This document shows, piece by piece, positions 31,264 through 39,822 of a DNA stretch of 64,000 nucleotides. The DNA is from Nocardioides albertanoniae (GTDB lineage Bacteria; Actinomycetota; Actinomycetes; Propionibacteriales; Nocardioidaceae). Position 1 is the stretch's first letter, and each line of letters starts with the position of its first letter. Below the pieces are notes generated by a model, which worked only from the letters and a program-made list of their open reading frames with translations, ran no database searches and was not told the origin of the DNA. A program made the translations under genes and the position numbers. The DNA lies in the NCBI RefSeq assembly GCF_006716315.1, contig NZ_VFOV01000001.1, positions 3,054,501 to 3,118,500 on the forward strand. Reading direction: 5' to 3'.

Positions 31264-32565
31264 ATGACCAGCCCCACCACTGGCCCAACCAGCCAGCCCA
31301 CGTCCCCAAAGACCCGCACCAATCGTTCCCTGATCGAGCCGGGCCCCGGACTCATGTCAGGCCTTCGCGATCTCCGACACCACGTGAGTCTCGCGCCGGT
31401 GAGCGCCGGCCTGGTAGCCGCCATCTTCGGGTGCACCGGCCCCGCCCTGATCATCATCAACGGCGCCGGCGAAGCTGGGCTGTCCGAGGAGCTCATCACC
31501 TCGTGGATCTTCGGGATCTACGTCTTCGGAGGGCTCATCTCTGTGGTTCTCGGACTCCTCTACAAGATGCCCGTCACCGGCGCATGGAGCATCCCTGGCG
31601 CGGTCCTCGTCGTCGGTGCTCTCGCAGACTTCGAGTTCAGCGAGATGGTCGGCGCCTTCTTGGCCGCAGGAGTGCTCGTTCTCGCGCTGGGTCTCACTGG
31701 GCTGCTGCCTCGCCTGGCCACCTGGCTACCGGTGCCGATCGTGATGGCAATGATCGCCGGCGCACTGATCCGCTTCGCCACCGGCGTGGTGGACGCAGGT
31801 ATCAGCACACCGGCCATCGTGATCGCCGCGGCGGTGGGCTATCTCCTGCTGACCCGCTTCGTCCGGTCCGTGCCCGGGGTGGTCGGTGCATTGGTGTTCG
31901 GTGTCGTCGCCTCGCTGGCCACGGGAGCCTTCGGCTCCACGGAGGCCGACTTCACGTTGTCAGCCCCACAGTTCGTGGCGCCCACGTTCGACGTCAACGC
32001 CATCGTGGCGGTGGCCATCCCGCTCGCGGTGCTGGTGATCGGCGCCGAGAATGCCCAGGCCACCGGCGTACTGATGGCTGAGAAGTATGCGCCTCCGGTC
32101 AACGCGATGACGCTGATCAGTGGCGTCGGAGGGATCCTGGCGTCGCTCTTCGGTGGCCACAACGCCAACATCGCCGGGCCGATGACCGCCATCTGCTCCT
32201 CCGAGCAGGCCGGCGAGAACAGGGACGGCCGCTATGTGGCTACGGTGGTCAACGGGGCACTGTTCGCCCTCTTCGGTGTCTTCGCGGGGGTGGCGGTCGC
32301 CCTGGTTTCGGCCCTGCCCCCGACGCTGATCGCCGCCGTTGCCGGGCTGGCGATGATAGGAGTGCTGATCTCGGCCTTCCGCGGCGCATTCGGCGGGGCG
32401 ACGTTCCAGACCGGTGCATTCACCGCACTCGTGATCGCCATGAGCGGCGTGACCATCCTCAACATCTCCGCTCCGCTCTGGGCACTGCTCGGCGGAGTCC
32501 TGGTGTCCCTCGCCATCGAGTCCAAAGACTTCAAGGCAGGTGCTGACGACCACCCCGACCGTTGA
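31264..32565 (+). CDS. BenE family benzoate/H+ symporter-like permease
   Basis: A 433-residue inner-membrane permease with about 12 helices after a 45-residue hydrophilic N-terminus. It has the BenE-type pattern LVAAIFGCTGPALIIINGAG, TGAWSIPGAVLVVGAL, and a loop FGGHNANIAGPMTAICSSEQ that matches the conserved FGG-N-A/GPMTAIC region. It would import benzoate or a related aromatic acid by proton symport. The ATG at 31264 has GAGG 8 nt upstream; a GTG at 31255 would overlap that site. Its promoter and operator link it to the neighbouring ligase operon and PadR regulator. Confidence 0.82.
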   Translation: MTSPTTGPTSQPTSPKTRTNRSLIEPGPGLMSGLRDLRHHVSLAPVSAGLVAAIFGCTGPALIIINGAGEAGLSEELITSWIFGIYVFGGLISVVLGLLYKMPVTGAWSIPGAVLVVGALADFEFSEMVGAFLAAGVLVLALGLTGLLPRLATWLPVPIVMAMIAGALIRFATGVVDAGISTPAIVIAAAVGYLLLTRFVRSVPGVVGALVFGVVASLATGAFGSTEADFTLSAPQFVAPTFDVNAIVAVAIPLAVLVIGAENAQATGVLMAEKYAPPVNAMTLISGVGGILASLFGGHNANIAGPMTAICSSEQAGENRDGRYVATVVNGALFALFGVFAGVAVALVSALPPTLIAAVAGLAMIGVLISAFRGAFGGATFQTGAFTALVIAMSGVTILNISAPLWALLGGVLVSLAIESKDFKAGADDHPDR

Positions 32566-32574
32566 TCGGACGAA

Positions 32575-33003
32575 TCAGTCGCCGTGCACCCGCTCCCGGG
32601 CACACGCGATGAGTGCTGAGAGGTCGAGGCCATAGGTCGGGCCGCTCCCCCGGTCGTACGCCTCGAGCCGACGCGCAGCACGCTCGATGAGCCGCTCGGC
32701 GCCGACGGCGTTGCCGCGCTCGTGGTGGGTCAGGCCGACGCACACCTGAGCCAGCCCCTGCCACAGCTCGCGCTCCTCCTCCGGGCACGACTTCCACCGC
32801 ACCTCGAGAGCCTCGTGGGCGGCGAACGGGCGGCCGGCCTCGAGCAGCTCGCGGGCGTAGGCCAATGTCTCTGCCGGCGGCAGCGGCGTTTCGGAGATGG
32901 GCTCGACACCGGGCGAGCCATAGGGCAGCGGCCGGCCCAGGGCGTCGCGCGGGCGGGCCTGCTCGGCACGTCCTCGGTCGTTTCGATCGCGATCGGCAAC
33001 CAT
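32575..33003 (-). CDS. DUF309 domain-containing protein
   Basis: A 142-residue protein. The second half carries the DUF309 signature: RPFAAHEALEVRWKSCPEEE, WQGLAQVCVGLTHHERGN and GAERLIERAARRLE, a helical bundle with a conserved His-Glu pair. The function of DUF309 proteins is unknown. The N-terminal 45 residues are polar and Arg-rich. It converges on the BenE-type gene with 9 nt between stops and starts divergently from the YCII-like gene. Confidence 0.8.
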   Translation of the reverse strand: MVADRDRNDRGRAEQARPRDALGRPLPYGSPGVEPISETPLPPAETLAYARELLEAGRPFAAHEALEVRWKSCPEEERELWQGLAQVCVGLTHHERGNAVGAERLIERAARRLEAYDRGSGPTYGLDLSALIACARERVHGD

Positions 33004-33116
33004 GTCGTTCCCCTTCCGTGCCGGCCGACTCCACCCTACGGACCGTCTCGACGGACCAGCTCGACGCCCGAGATATTCACGTTGCGCGGAGCGCGCAGCC
33101 GAGCAACTCTCAGGCC

Positions 33117-33662
33117 ATGGAGTTCTTCTGCTTTCACCGCGACCGCCCGGGATCCACACCGCTGCGCACCCAGATGGCCGAAGAGCACTGGACCTACATG
33201 GACCGGTTCGCCGAGACGATGATCGCCAGAGGTCCGACCTTCACCGGCGAGGACACCCTGACCGGAAGCGTGCACATCCTCAGCCTTCCTGACGCCGCCG
33301 CAGCTCGCGCGTTCGCCTACGAGGAGCCCGGCTACCAGGCCGGCGCCAGTCGGGACGTGACGCTGCGGCGATGGCACAACACCCTCGGGCGCACGATGTG
33401 GGACTTCAGCGGCGGCAGGCCTGAGCTCAACCGCTACCTCGTGCTCGGGTTCACCGAGCCTGCGACCCACTCCCCCGACCTCCCCCGTGGCGAAGAGCTG
33501 ATCGCCTGCGGACCCCTCCTGTCCGACGACGGCGCCACCACGCTCGGGGCGGCCGTGCTCCTCCAGACCACCGACGCACAGTCGGCGCGGGCGGTGCTCT
33601 CCCCTGATCACTTCCTCGGTGTCGAGGTTCACCAGTGGGAGTTCGGCGGGCGTCCGGCGTAG
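33117..33662 (+). CDS. YCII-related domain protein
   Basis: A 181-residue protein that looks like two YCII-like (ferredoxin-fold) halves. The first half is MEFFCFHRDRPGSTPLRTQM with HWTYMDRFAETMIARGPTFT, then SVHILSLPDAAAARAFAYEE and PGY. A weaker second half follows (RYLVLGFTEPA, IACGPLLSDDGATTLGAAVL, DHFLGVEVHQWEFGG). YCII proteins include putative dehydratases and dehalogenase-like enzymes using a His-Asp pair. No operon partner is evident. Confidence 0.7.
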   Translation: MEFFCFHRDRPGSTPLRTQMAEEHWTYMDRFAETMIARGPTFTGEDTLTGSVHILSLPDAAAARAFAYEEPGYQAGASRDVTLRRWHNTLGRTMWDFSGGRPELNRYLVLGFTEPATHSPDLPRGEELIACGPLLSDDGATTLGAAVLLQTTDAQSARAVLSPDHFLGVEVHQWEFGGRPA

Positions 33663-33731
33663 GTCTAGCCCTCAGATCTGCCACGACGGTCAACGGTCGC
33701 ACCGTCGCCCGCGATCCCTATGCTATTGCGA

Positions 33732-33748
33732 ACTCTTTGCATTAGAGT
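33732..33748. promoter_or_regulatory. Inverted repeat before the methyltransferase gene
   Basis: ACTCT (33732-33736) and AGAGT (33744-33748) flank TTGCATT inside an unusually A/T-rich stretch (33721-33748) that stands out from the GC-rich surroundings. It lies 40 nt before the methyltransferase ATG and is a plausible promoter/operator for the methyltransferase and binding-protein pair. It does not match the iron-box consensus. Confidence 0.35.
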
Positions 33749-33787
33749 GGCGACCGTTTCCGACCCCACGCCAGAAGGTGCACCCTG

Positions 33788-34567
33788 ATGACCGCTGCAG
33801 CGACCTCGACTCTCACCCAGGCCCAGGCTCGGACGTGGCTCGAGCGATGGGACCGGCAGCAGGAGTACTACATCCCCGATCGCGAGCAGCGCTTCGATGT
33901 GGTGGTCGACGTGGTGGCCGATGTCGTGCATCGCGACGACCCGCTGGTGATCGACCTCGGCATCGGACCCGGCTCGTTGGCACACCGTCTCCTCGACCGG
34001 ATCCCGGGCGCGAGCATCGTCGGGGTCGACGCCGACCCGCTGCTGATGCGGCTCGGCGCCACGGCCCGCCCCGACGACCGGATCCGCACAGTGCTCGCCG
34101 ATCTGCGCTCTGCCGGGTGGTACGACGAGCTCGGCCTCGAGCGCGCACCCGATGCGTACGTGAGCTCGACCGCGCTGCACTGGATGGACCGGGGACCGCT
34201 GCGCGACCTCATCCACGTCTGCCGCCGCAACCTCACCCCTGGCGGCGTCTTCGTCGACGCCGACCACCTCTACGAGTCACCGGAGCGCACCTCGCGCCTC
34301 GACCTGCTCGGCCAGGCACTGACCCAGCAGCGCATCGAGCGGGCTGGCGTCTTGGAGAACGAGGACTGGCAAGGCTGGTGGGACGCGGTCGAGGAAGCGC
34401 CTGAGCTGGTCGGCCTGGTCACCGAGCGCGACGGCGGTCTCGACCACACCATCACCGATCGCGCCACGGCGGGCGACTATCTCGACTTCCTCGGCGAAGC
34501 CGGCTTCACCGACGTCGGGGTCGTATGGCAGTACGGCGACGACCGGGTCGTCGTCGGACTCGCCTGA
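33788..34567 (+). CDS. Class I SAM-dependent methyltransferase
   Basis: A 259-residue methyltransferase. Motif I is LVIDLGIGPGSLAHRLLDRI near residue 53, motif II acidic residue in IVGVDADPLLMRLG, motif IV DAYVSSTALHWM and post-motif LTPGGVFVDADHLY. The substrate is unknown. The ATG at 33788 has GAAGGTG 7 nt upstream. The gene for a siderophore-type binding protein follows after 35 nt, so both may belong to one metal- or siderophore-related unit. This link is inference. Confidence 0.82.
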   Translation: MTAAATSTLTQAQARTWLERWDRQQEYYIPDREQRFDVVVDVVADVVHRDDPLVIDLGIGPGSLAHRLLDRIPGASIVGVDADPLLMRLGATARPDDRIRTVLADLRSAGWYDELGLERAPDAYVSSTALHWMDRGPLRDLIHVCRRNLTPGGVFVDADHLYESPERTSRLDLLGQALTQQRIERAGVLENEDWQGWWDAVEEAPELVGLVTERDGGLDHTITDRATAGDYLDFLGEAGFTDVGVVWQYGDDRVVVGLA

Positions 34568-34602
34568 GCATCCACCCGCCGACTCCTCGACACCAGAGAT
34601 CG

Positions 34603-35583
34603 ATGCGCCCAGCCGCCTTCATCGCCATCGCCGCCCTCACCGCAGGGCTGCTCAGCGCCTGTGGCAACGAATCCGAGACCGACACCACCGGCACCGCCGA
34701 CGGCTACCCGGTCACGGTCGAGAACTGTGGCGTCGAGGTGACCTTCGACAAACCCCCGGAGCGGGTCTTCATCGCCAACAGCGCCCCGGTGCAGTATCTC
34801 GCCAGCCTGGACCTGCTCGACCGCCTGGCCTCTCGGGCAGGGCAGTTCCCGACTGCTTACTACTCCTCCGAGACCGCTGCGGCCATCGAGAAGGTGCCGT
34901 CGCTCACCGAGAAGCTCACCCCGGACGGCCACCTCAACATCTCCCAGGAGGAGATCATCGCCCAAGACCCCGACCTCGTGCTCGGGCTGCCCGAAGGCAT
35001 CACCCGGGAGTCGCTGGATGCTGCAGGCATCCCCGTGCTCGTCGAGCCGAGCTTCTGCCCAGATGGCATCGACCGTCCCGGCTACGACGTCGTCTACGAC
35101 CAGATGCAGCTCTACGGAAAGGTCTTCGACCACACGGACCAGGCCGACGAAGCCGTAGCGACGCTCCGCGAGCGGATCGAACAGGTCGAGGCAGGGCTCC
35201 CGCGTCAGGAGGAACGCACAGCCGCAGTGCTCTGGCCCTACCGAGGCCAGGGCACGGTCGGCGCGTACGGGAAGCAGAGCATGGCCGACCCACAGCTGAC
35301 CACGCTCGGCTACACCAACGTCTTCGGCGACGTCGACCAGCGGGTCTTCGAGACCACCATGGAGCAGCTCCTCGACCGCGATCCGGACATCATCGTCCTG
35401 CTGCACACCGACGGCACCGAGGCCGAGATCGAACAGGCGCTCCTCGACCTGCCCGGCGCGGACCAGCTCACAGCAGTACGCACCGGGCAGGTCATGGTCC
35501 AGCTGTTCAACTTCACCGAGCCGCCGACACCGCTCGTCCTCGATGGCCTCGAGCACATCGCCGCAAGGTTCAACGGGTCGTGA
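34603..35583 (+). CDS. Iron-siderophore-type ABC transporter substrate-binding lipoprotein
   Basis: A 326-residue FepB/BtuF-class periplasmic-binding-fold lipoprotein. The N-terminus MRPAAFIAIAALTAGLLSAC contains the lipobox LSAC. The mature part shows the class pattern VTFDKPPERVFIANSAPVQY, ISQEEIIAQDPDLVLG and AVLWPYRGQGTVGAYGKQS, with an N-terminal lobe, helical backbone and C-terminal lobe ending near LDGLEHIAARF. It should bind a ferric siderophore, haem or corrinoid. No permease or ATPase gene lies nearby, so it must use a transporter encoded elsewhere. Confidence 0.82.
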   Translation: MRPAAFIAIAALTAGLLSACGNESETDTTGTADGYPVTVENCGVEVTFDKPPERVFIANSAPVQYLASLDLLDRLASRAGQFPTAYYSSETAAAIEKVPSLTEKLTPDGHLNISQEEIIAQDPDLVLGLPEGITRESLDAAGIPVLVEPSFCPDGIDRPGYDVVYDQMQLYGKVFDHTDQADEAVATLRERIEQVEAGLPRQEERTAAVLWPYRGQGTVGAYGKQSMADPQLTTLGYTNVFGDVDQRVFETTMEQLLDRDPDIIVLLHTDGTEAEIEQALLDLPGADQLTAVRTGQVMVQLFNFTEPPTPLVLDGLEHIAARFNGS

Positions 35584-35657
35584 CCGGCGTCGCCGAGCAC
35601 TCCTGCGAGGCATCGAAGCCCCCGCCCAAGCACGCCCGTTGATGAGCGCCTCGAGTG

Positions 35658-37157
35658 CTACGAGACGAGGGAGCGAGCCTGGCGGCGGGCGACCCAGGAG
35701 GTTCGGGCCATGCCGCCGACCGCCGCCGCGACGAGCGCGAGGATGATCATCGTGACCGGTCGGCCGAGCAGATATGTCGGATCCCCGTCGGAGAAGGCCA
35801 TCGTCTGTCGGAGGGACGACTCCAAAGTCGGCTGCAGCACGACTGCCAGCACGAATGCGGCCATGCTGAAGCCGCTCGAGCGCAGCAGGAAACCGAACAC
35901 GCCGGCGGCGAGCATCACCACGACATCGAAGGTGGAGTTTCCATCTGCGTACACACCGATCGTGCACAGCCCGATGATCAAGGGCATCATCACATGGGGA
36001 GGCACCGAGAGCAGCCGCGTGAAGAGTCCGACGAGCGGCAGGTTCAGGACCAGCAGCATCAGGTTGCCGATGTACATCGCCGCGATGACGGTCCAGAACA
36101 GCTCCGGCTGGTCGTCGACGAAGGTCGGGCCGGGAACGATGCCGTTGAGCAGCAGGGCGGCGAGCACCAGTGCCATGGTCGGGGCGAACGGGATGCCCAG
36201 CACCATGAGCGGGATGAACGCGGCTCCTGCGGCTGCGTTGTTGGCGGCCTCCGGTCCGGCGACGCCCTCGACGGCCCCGTGACCGAATCGCTCCGGATGC
36301 CGGGAGACACGCTTCTCCGTCACGTAGGACGCGAAGGTCGAGAGCACGGCCGCGGGCCCCGGCACGAGGCCGAGCAGGAAGCCGATCACCGAGCCGCGCA
36401 GAGCCGCGGGCCCGGCCCGGCGAGCCTCGGCACGGCTCGGGAGGAGCTCTCGCAGTCTCGGCGCCTTCACCGCCTGGGCCGGCCGCTTGCCGCCGACGAT
36501 GGTCAGCGCCTCGGTGACACCGAACACGCCCATGACGAGCGCGGTGAAGCTGAAGCCCTGGGCCAGGGTGGTCGACCCCATGGTGAACCGCAGGTCGCCC
36601 CCGACCGGGTCGATCCCGACCGTTCCGACGGCGAGGCCGAGGCAGATCATCACCAGAGCGCGAGCGGTGGATCCGTGCGACAGTGCCGCAAGGAGCAGCA
36701 GGCCAGCCAGACACAGTGCCATGTACTCGGGCGGGCCGAGCTTGACGGCGACCGAGCTCAGCGCCGGCGCGAAGAGCATGAGACCGACGATGGAGAGCGT
36801 GCCGGCGACGAACGAGGACACCGCGGCGATGGTCAGAGCCGGTCCCGACCTGCCCTTCTTCGTCATCTGGTTGCCGTCGAGCGCGGTGACGACCGAGGAC
36901 GCCTCACCGGGAATGTTGAGGAGGATCGATGTGGTGGATCCGCCGTAGGTGGACCCGAAGTAGATGCCGGCGAACAGGATGAGCGAACCGGTGGGACCGA
37001 CCTGTGTGGTGACGCCGAGCAGTATCGACATCGCTCCGATCGGGCCGATGCCCGGCAGCACGCCGACGAGCGTGCCGAGGACAACACCTGCGAGAGCGAG
37101 CAAGAGGTAGGTGGGGTCTGAGAACGAGGCGAAACCCGCGCCAAGATCGTGAAGCAC
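35658..37157 (-). CDS. tctA: Tripartite tricarboxylate transporter, large membrane subunit
   Basis: A 499-residue TctA permease with about 11-12 helices. The conserved segments are VGVLPGIGPIGAMSILLGVT, GSTYGGSTTSILLNIPGEAS and GFLLGLVPGPAAVLSTFASY, together with PLMVLGIPFAPTMALVLAAL. It forms the channel of a secondary importer driven by an ion gradient. Start is the GTG at 37157, 10 nt after tctB. Substrates of this class range from citrate to aromatic acids; the divergent CoA-transferase genes argue for an organic acid that is degraded as a CoA ester. Confidence 0.9.
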   Translation of the reverse strand: MLHDLGAGFASFSDPTYLLLALAGVVLGTLVGVLPGIGPIGAMSILLGVTTQVGPTGSLILFAGIYFGSTYGGSTTSILLNIPGEASSVVTALDGNQMTKKGRSGPALTIAAVSSFVAGTLSIVGLMLFAPALSSVAVKLGPPEYMALCLAGLLLLAALSHGSTARALVMICLGLAVGTVGIDPVGGDLRFTMGSTTLAQGFSFTALVMGVFGVTEALTIVGGKRPAQAVKAPRLRELLPSRAEARRAGPAALRGSVIGFLLGLVPGPAAVLSTFASYVTEKRVSRHPERFGHGAVEGVAGPEAANNAAAGAAFIPLMVLGIPFAPTMALVLAALLLNGIVPGPTFVDDQPELFWTVIAAMYIGNLMLLVLNLPLVGLFTRLLSVPPHVMMPLIIGLCTIGVYADGNSTFDVVVMLAAGVFGFLLRSSGFSMAAFVLAVVLQPTLESSLRQTMAFSDGDPTYLLGRPVTMIILALVAAAVGGMARTSWVARRQARSLVS

Positions 37158-37167
37158 GTTCAGCCTC

Positions 37168-37704
37168 TCAGCCGAGTCCGAGTACGCCCGCTGGCAGCGG
37201 AACGAACAGCCAATAGACGAAGACGAGCCAAGCGACGACGCCGAACACCACGCCGAGGGCGCAAGGCCTCATCCAGCCTCGCATTCCGGCGATCTTGGCG
37301 ATCACCGCAACGGCTGCAGACAGCATGACGACGAACCCGACGACCTCGGCGAACAGCGGCACCGCGAGGGAGGCGAGCAAGACGCCGGCGACCCGGGCCC
37401 ATCTCGTCCTCGGTTCGCCCTCGGGTGCGCCGCCCTCGTCGTCCCCGGCCTGGTCGAGAGCGCTCTGGGCCTGGACGGCGGGATCGCCCCGCCAGGCGCG
37501 CCATTCCTGGACGAGCAGGAGCGCAGAGGCGATCACGAGGACGATCGCAACGATGAGCGGGAAGAATCCTGACCCGGTGTCGCTCGGGGTGCCGATGCCC
37601 TCACGCACGGCCTGGAAGCCGTAGAAGACTCCGACGACCAGCAGGATCGCGGCCGTCGTCGCTTGGGCATCCGGATGGCGCACCGCCCGCTGAGGCTGCG
37701 TCAT
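37168..37704 (-). CDS. tctB: Tripartite tricarboxylate transporter, small membrane subunit
   Basis: A 178-residue TctB protein with four hydrophobic helices: AILLVVGVFYGFQAVREGIG, FFPLIVAIVLVIASALLLVQ and two near the C-terminus. A polar insert of about 45 residues separates helices 2 and 3. The GTPSDTGSGFFPL segment after helix 1 is typical for TctB. Its ATG overlaps the tctC stop (ATGA), fixing the order tctC-tctB-tctA. Confidence 0.85.
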   Translation of the reverse strand: MTQPQRAVRHPDAQATTAAILLVVGVFYGFQAVREGIGTPSDTGSGFFPLIVAIVLVIASALLLVQEWRAWRGDPAVQAQSALDQAGDDEGGAPEGEPRTRWARVAGVLLASLAVPLFAEVVGFVVMLSAAVAVIAKIAGMRGWMRPCALGVVFGVVAWLVFVYWLFVPLPAGVLGLG

Positions 37705-38684
37705 TCGCCGCCCCCGAGGATGCCCGCCGCTGTTTTGGTCTTGTCCGTCAGGTGCTCGTCGGTCTCCTGCGGGGTCGCCCCGCTGACGATGAGGCCGAGC
37801 TTCTCGGCCGCCTCGGCGAACTCGTCGCTGGCAACGGCTTCGGCGAAGGTCTCGGTGAGCTTCTTCTCGATCGGGTCAGGGAGCTTTCCGGGGGCGACGA
37901 CGACGTTGAACGCCTGCCACACGATGTCGATGCGCTGACTCGCGAAGGTGGGTACGTCCGGTACCAGGTCGACCGGATCGGCAGAGGTGACCCCCAGCGC
38001 GCGGATCTTGCCCGACTTCAGCTGCGGCAGGGCGCTCGCCAGCTGCATCACACCGACATCCACGTTGCGTCCGAGGAGTGCGGTCGTCGTCGCCTGGTCG
38101 CCCTCGAACTCGACGTGCTTGAGGTCGACATCGGTCTGCTGCTCGAACTGATCGGCCGGCACCTTGTAGTTGAGGGGCCCCTCGGCGATCGTGACCGATC
38201 CCGGCTCGGCCTTGGCGGCCTCGACGAGGTCCTGCAGCGTCTTGAGCTTCGAGTCCCCCGGCACCACGAACAGGATCGGCGAGGTGAGGATCTCGTTGAT
38301 GTACGTCGCTGAGGTCGGGTCGTAGGCCACCTTCTCGGTCTGCGGGACCAGTGTGAGCGGCCCGTCGGGCACGACACCGATCGTGTAGCCGTCGGGCTTG
38401 GCGTTGAGGACGTCGGTGGTGCCGACTGTGCCGCCTCCGCCGTCGCGGTTGACGATCTGGAGGTCTTGCCCGAGGTCACCGCTGTCGTTGATGACATCGG
38501 CAAGCGCCCTGGTGGTGGTATCGATGCCGCTGCCCGCCGGGTAAGGCACGACCACCTGGATCGGCCGGCGCGGATAGGCGTCACCGTCCGGCGACCGAGC
38601 AGCACAGGCGCTCGCGGCAACGAGAGCGACCACCACGGCGGCAATGACACACCAGCGGCTCGTGGACTGAGAACGTGTCTTCAT
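37701..38684 (-). CDS. tctC: Tripartite tricarboxylate transporter, substrate-binding lipoprotein
   Basis: A 327-residue TctC/Bug-type binding protein, first gene of the importer operon. A basic N-terminus and hydrophobic segment lead to the lipobox ASAC. The mature part has the Bug pattern PIQVVVPYPAGSGIDTTTRA, VNRDGGGGTVGTTDVLNAKP and DGYTIGVVPDG, with PDVPTF later. Bug proteins bind carboxylates through ordered water molecules in the first loop. The gene is divergent from the crotonase gene across a 271-nt spacer with palindromes. Confidence 0.9.
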   Translation of the reverse strand: MKTRSQSTSRWCVIAAVVVALVAASACAARSPDGDAYPRRPIQVVVPYPAGSGIDTTTRALADVINDSGDLGQDLQIVNRDGGGGTVGTTDVLNAKPDGYTIGVVPDGPLTLVPQTEKVAYDPTSATYINEILTSPILFVVPGDSKLKTLQDLVEAAKAEPGSVTIAEGPLNYKVPADQFEQQTDVDLKHVEFEGDQATTTALLGRNVDVGVMQLASALPQLKSGKIRALGVTSADPVDLVPDVPTFASQRIDIVWQAFNVVVAPGKLPDPIEKKLTETFAEAVASDEFAEAAEKLGLIVSGATPQETDEHLTDKTKTAAGILGGGE

Positions 38685-38799
38685 CGGGCGACTCTCTCCT
38701 CCAGGTCGACCCGCGCAGACGATGGCTGCGCGGAGTGCTACGAGTGACGACGGCCACAGTCGACTACAGGCGACAGTTCACGTCCAAGACGGGTATCCA

Positions 38800-38812
38800 C
38801 AATGATTCATTG
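38800..38812. promoter_or_regulatory. Palindromic operator 1, tctC-crotonase spacer
   Basis: CAATGATTCATTG is a perfect 13-bp palindrome (arms CAATGA/TCATTG, one central base). It shares its CAATGA half-site with the palindrome at 38820-38836; the two centres are 22 bp apart, two helical turns. Confidence 0.6.
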
Positions 38813-38819
38813 CGGAAAC

Positions 38820-38836
38820 CAATGAGTGACTCATTG
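38820..38836. promoter_or_regulatory. Palindromic operator 2, tctC-crotonase spacer
   Basis: CAATGAGTGACTCATTG is a perfect 17-bp palindrome (arms CAATGAGT/ACTCATTG around G). A further partial site follows at about 38841-38852 (TTCATATGAGTG). The tandem phased sites lie between divergent transcription units and probably bind one regulator. The nearby LysR gene is a candidate, although the symmetry is tighter than most LysR boxes. Confidence 0.6.
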
Positions 38837-38955
38837 CGCTTTCATATGAGTGGCACTGCTTTTTGGTCTTTGACCACTGAAACGTGCGCCCCAAAGATGG
38901 TCATGCCCAGCAGATCGCCCGCCGACCCAGGCTTGGGACAGGAGCACCTCTTCGC

Positions 38956-39777
38956 ATGACCGACCCCCTAGACACCGACCCTCCACCTGCCGTCATCGTC
39001 GAGACGCACGAGCGGGTCGCGACCGTGACTCTCAACCGCCCGGAGCGCCGCAACGCCGTCTCATGGCAGCTCCTCGTCGAGCTCATCGACGCACTGGAGC
39101 GGGTACGTGCCGACCCGGCTGCGGCGGTCATGGTCATCACCGGCGCCGGCCGCGACTTCTGCGTGGGTGCGGACCTGTCGCGGGCGATGTCGCCACACGC
39201 GAGCGACCACGAGAGTCGGACCCTGCGCGGAATCTCGATCGACGACGATCTCGAACGACTCGGCCGGGCGTCGCTGGTGGCAGAGATCCTGCTGACCTTC
39301 CCGAAGCCGACGATCGCCAAGATCAACGGCGCATGCGCGGGCGCAGGTCTCAGCATCGCGTTGGCCACCGACTACACGGTCGCGGCACCCCGGGCGATGA
39401 TCAACACGGCATTCGTCGGTGCTGGCGTCTCCGGTGACCTCGGAAGTGCCTGGCTGCTCACGCGAGCCGTAGGCACGATGCGTGCCAGGGCGCTCCTGCT
39501 CGACCCGGTCAAGCTCACGGCGGCGCAGGCAGCGGAGCTCGGTCTGGTGACCGAGGTGTCCTCGGATCTCGATGCCCGGGTCGACGACCTGTCCCGCAAG
39601 TTCGCTCACCAGGCGCCGCTCGCCATGGGGTACGCGAAGCAGAATGTGCTCGATGCAGCCACTCAGAGCTTCACCGACTACCTACCCGCGGAGGTCCGGC
39701 GCATGGTGGAGACCTCGCGAAGCGACGATGCCAGGGCGGCGGCGCGCGCGTTCATCGAGAAGCGCAACCCCGCGTGA
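38956..39777 (+). CDS. Enoyl-CoA hydratase/isomerase family protein
   Basis: A 273-residue crotonase. The N-terminus carries ERVATVTLNRPERRNAVSWQ; oxyanion-hole segments are GRDFCVGADLSRAM and INGACAGAGLSIALATDYTV. The usual PExxLGxxPGxGGTQ motif is replaced by NTAFVGAGVSGDLGSAWLLT with an acidic GDLG, as in isomerase- or hydrolase-like members. The ATG at 38956 has AGGAG about 12 nt upstream. It heads a unit with a class III CoA-transferase and LysR, opposite the tctCBA importer. Probably acts on the CoA ester of the imported acid. Confidence 0.85.
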   Translation: MTDPLDTDPPPAVIVETHERVATVTLNRPERRNAVSWQLLVELIDALERVRADPAAAVMVITGAGRDFCVGADLSRAMSPHASDHESRTLRGISIDDDLERLGRASLVAEILLTFPKPTIAKINGACAGAGLSIALATDYTVAAPRAMINTAFVGAGVSGDLGSAWLLTRAVGTMRARALLLDPVKLTAAQAAELGLVTEVSSDLDARVDDLSRKFAHQAPLAMGYAKQNVLDAATQSFTDYLPAEVRRMVETSRSDDARAAARAFIEKRNPA

Positions 39778-39822
39778 GGCCGAGGGATGGTCTGGCCGGA
39801 GGAACCGAGGATGAGGAGTGAC

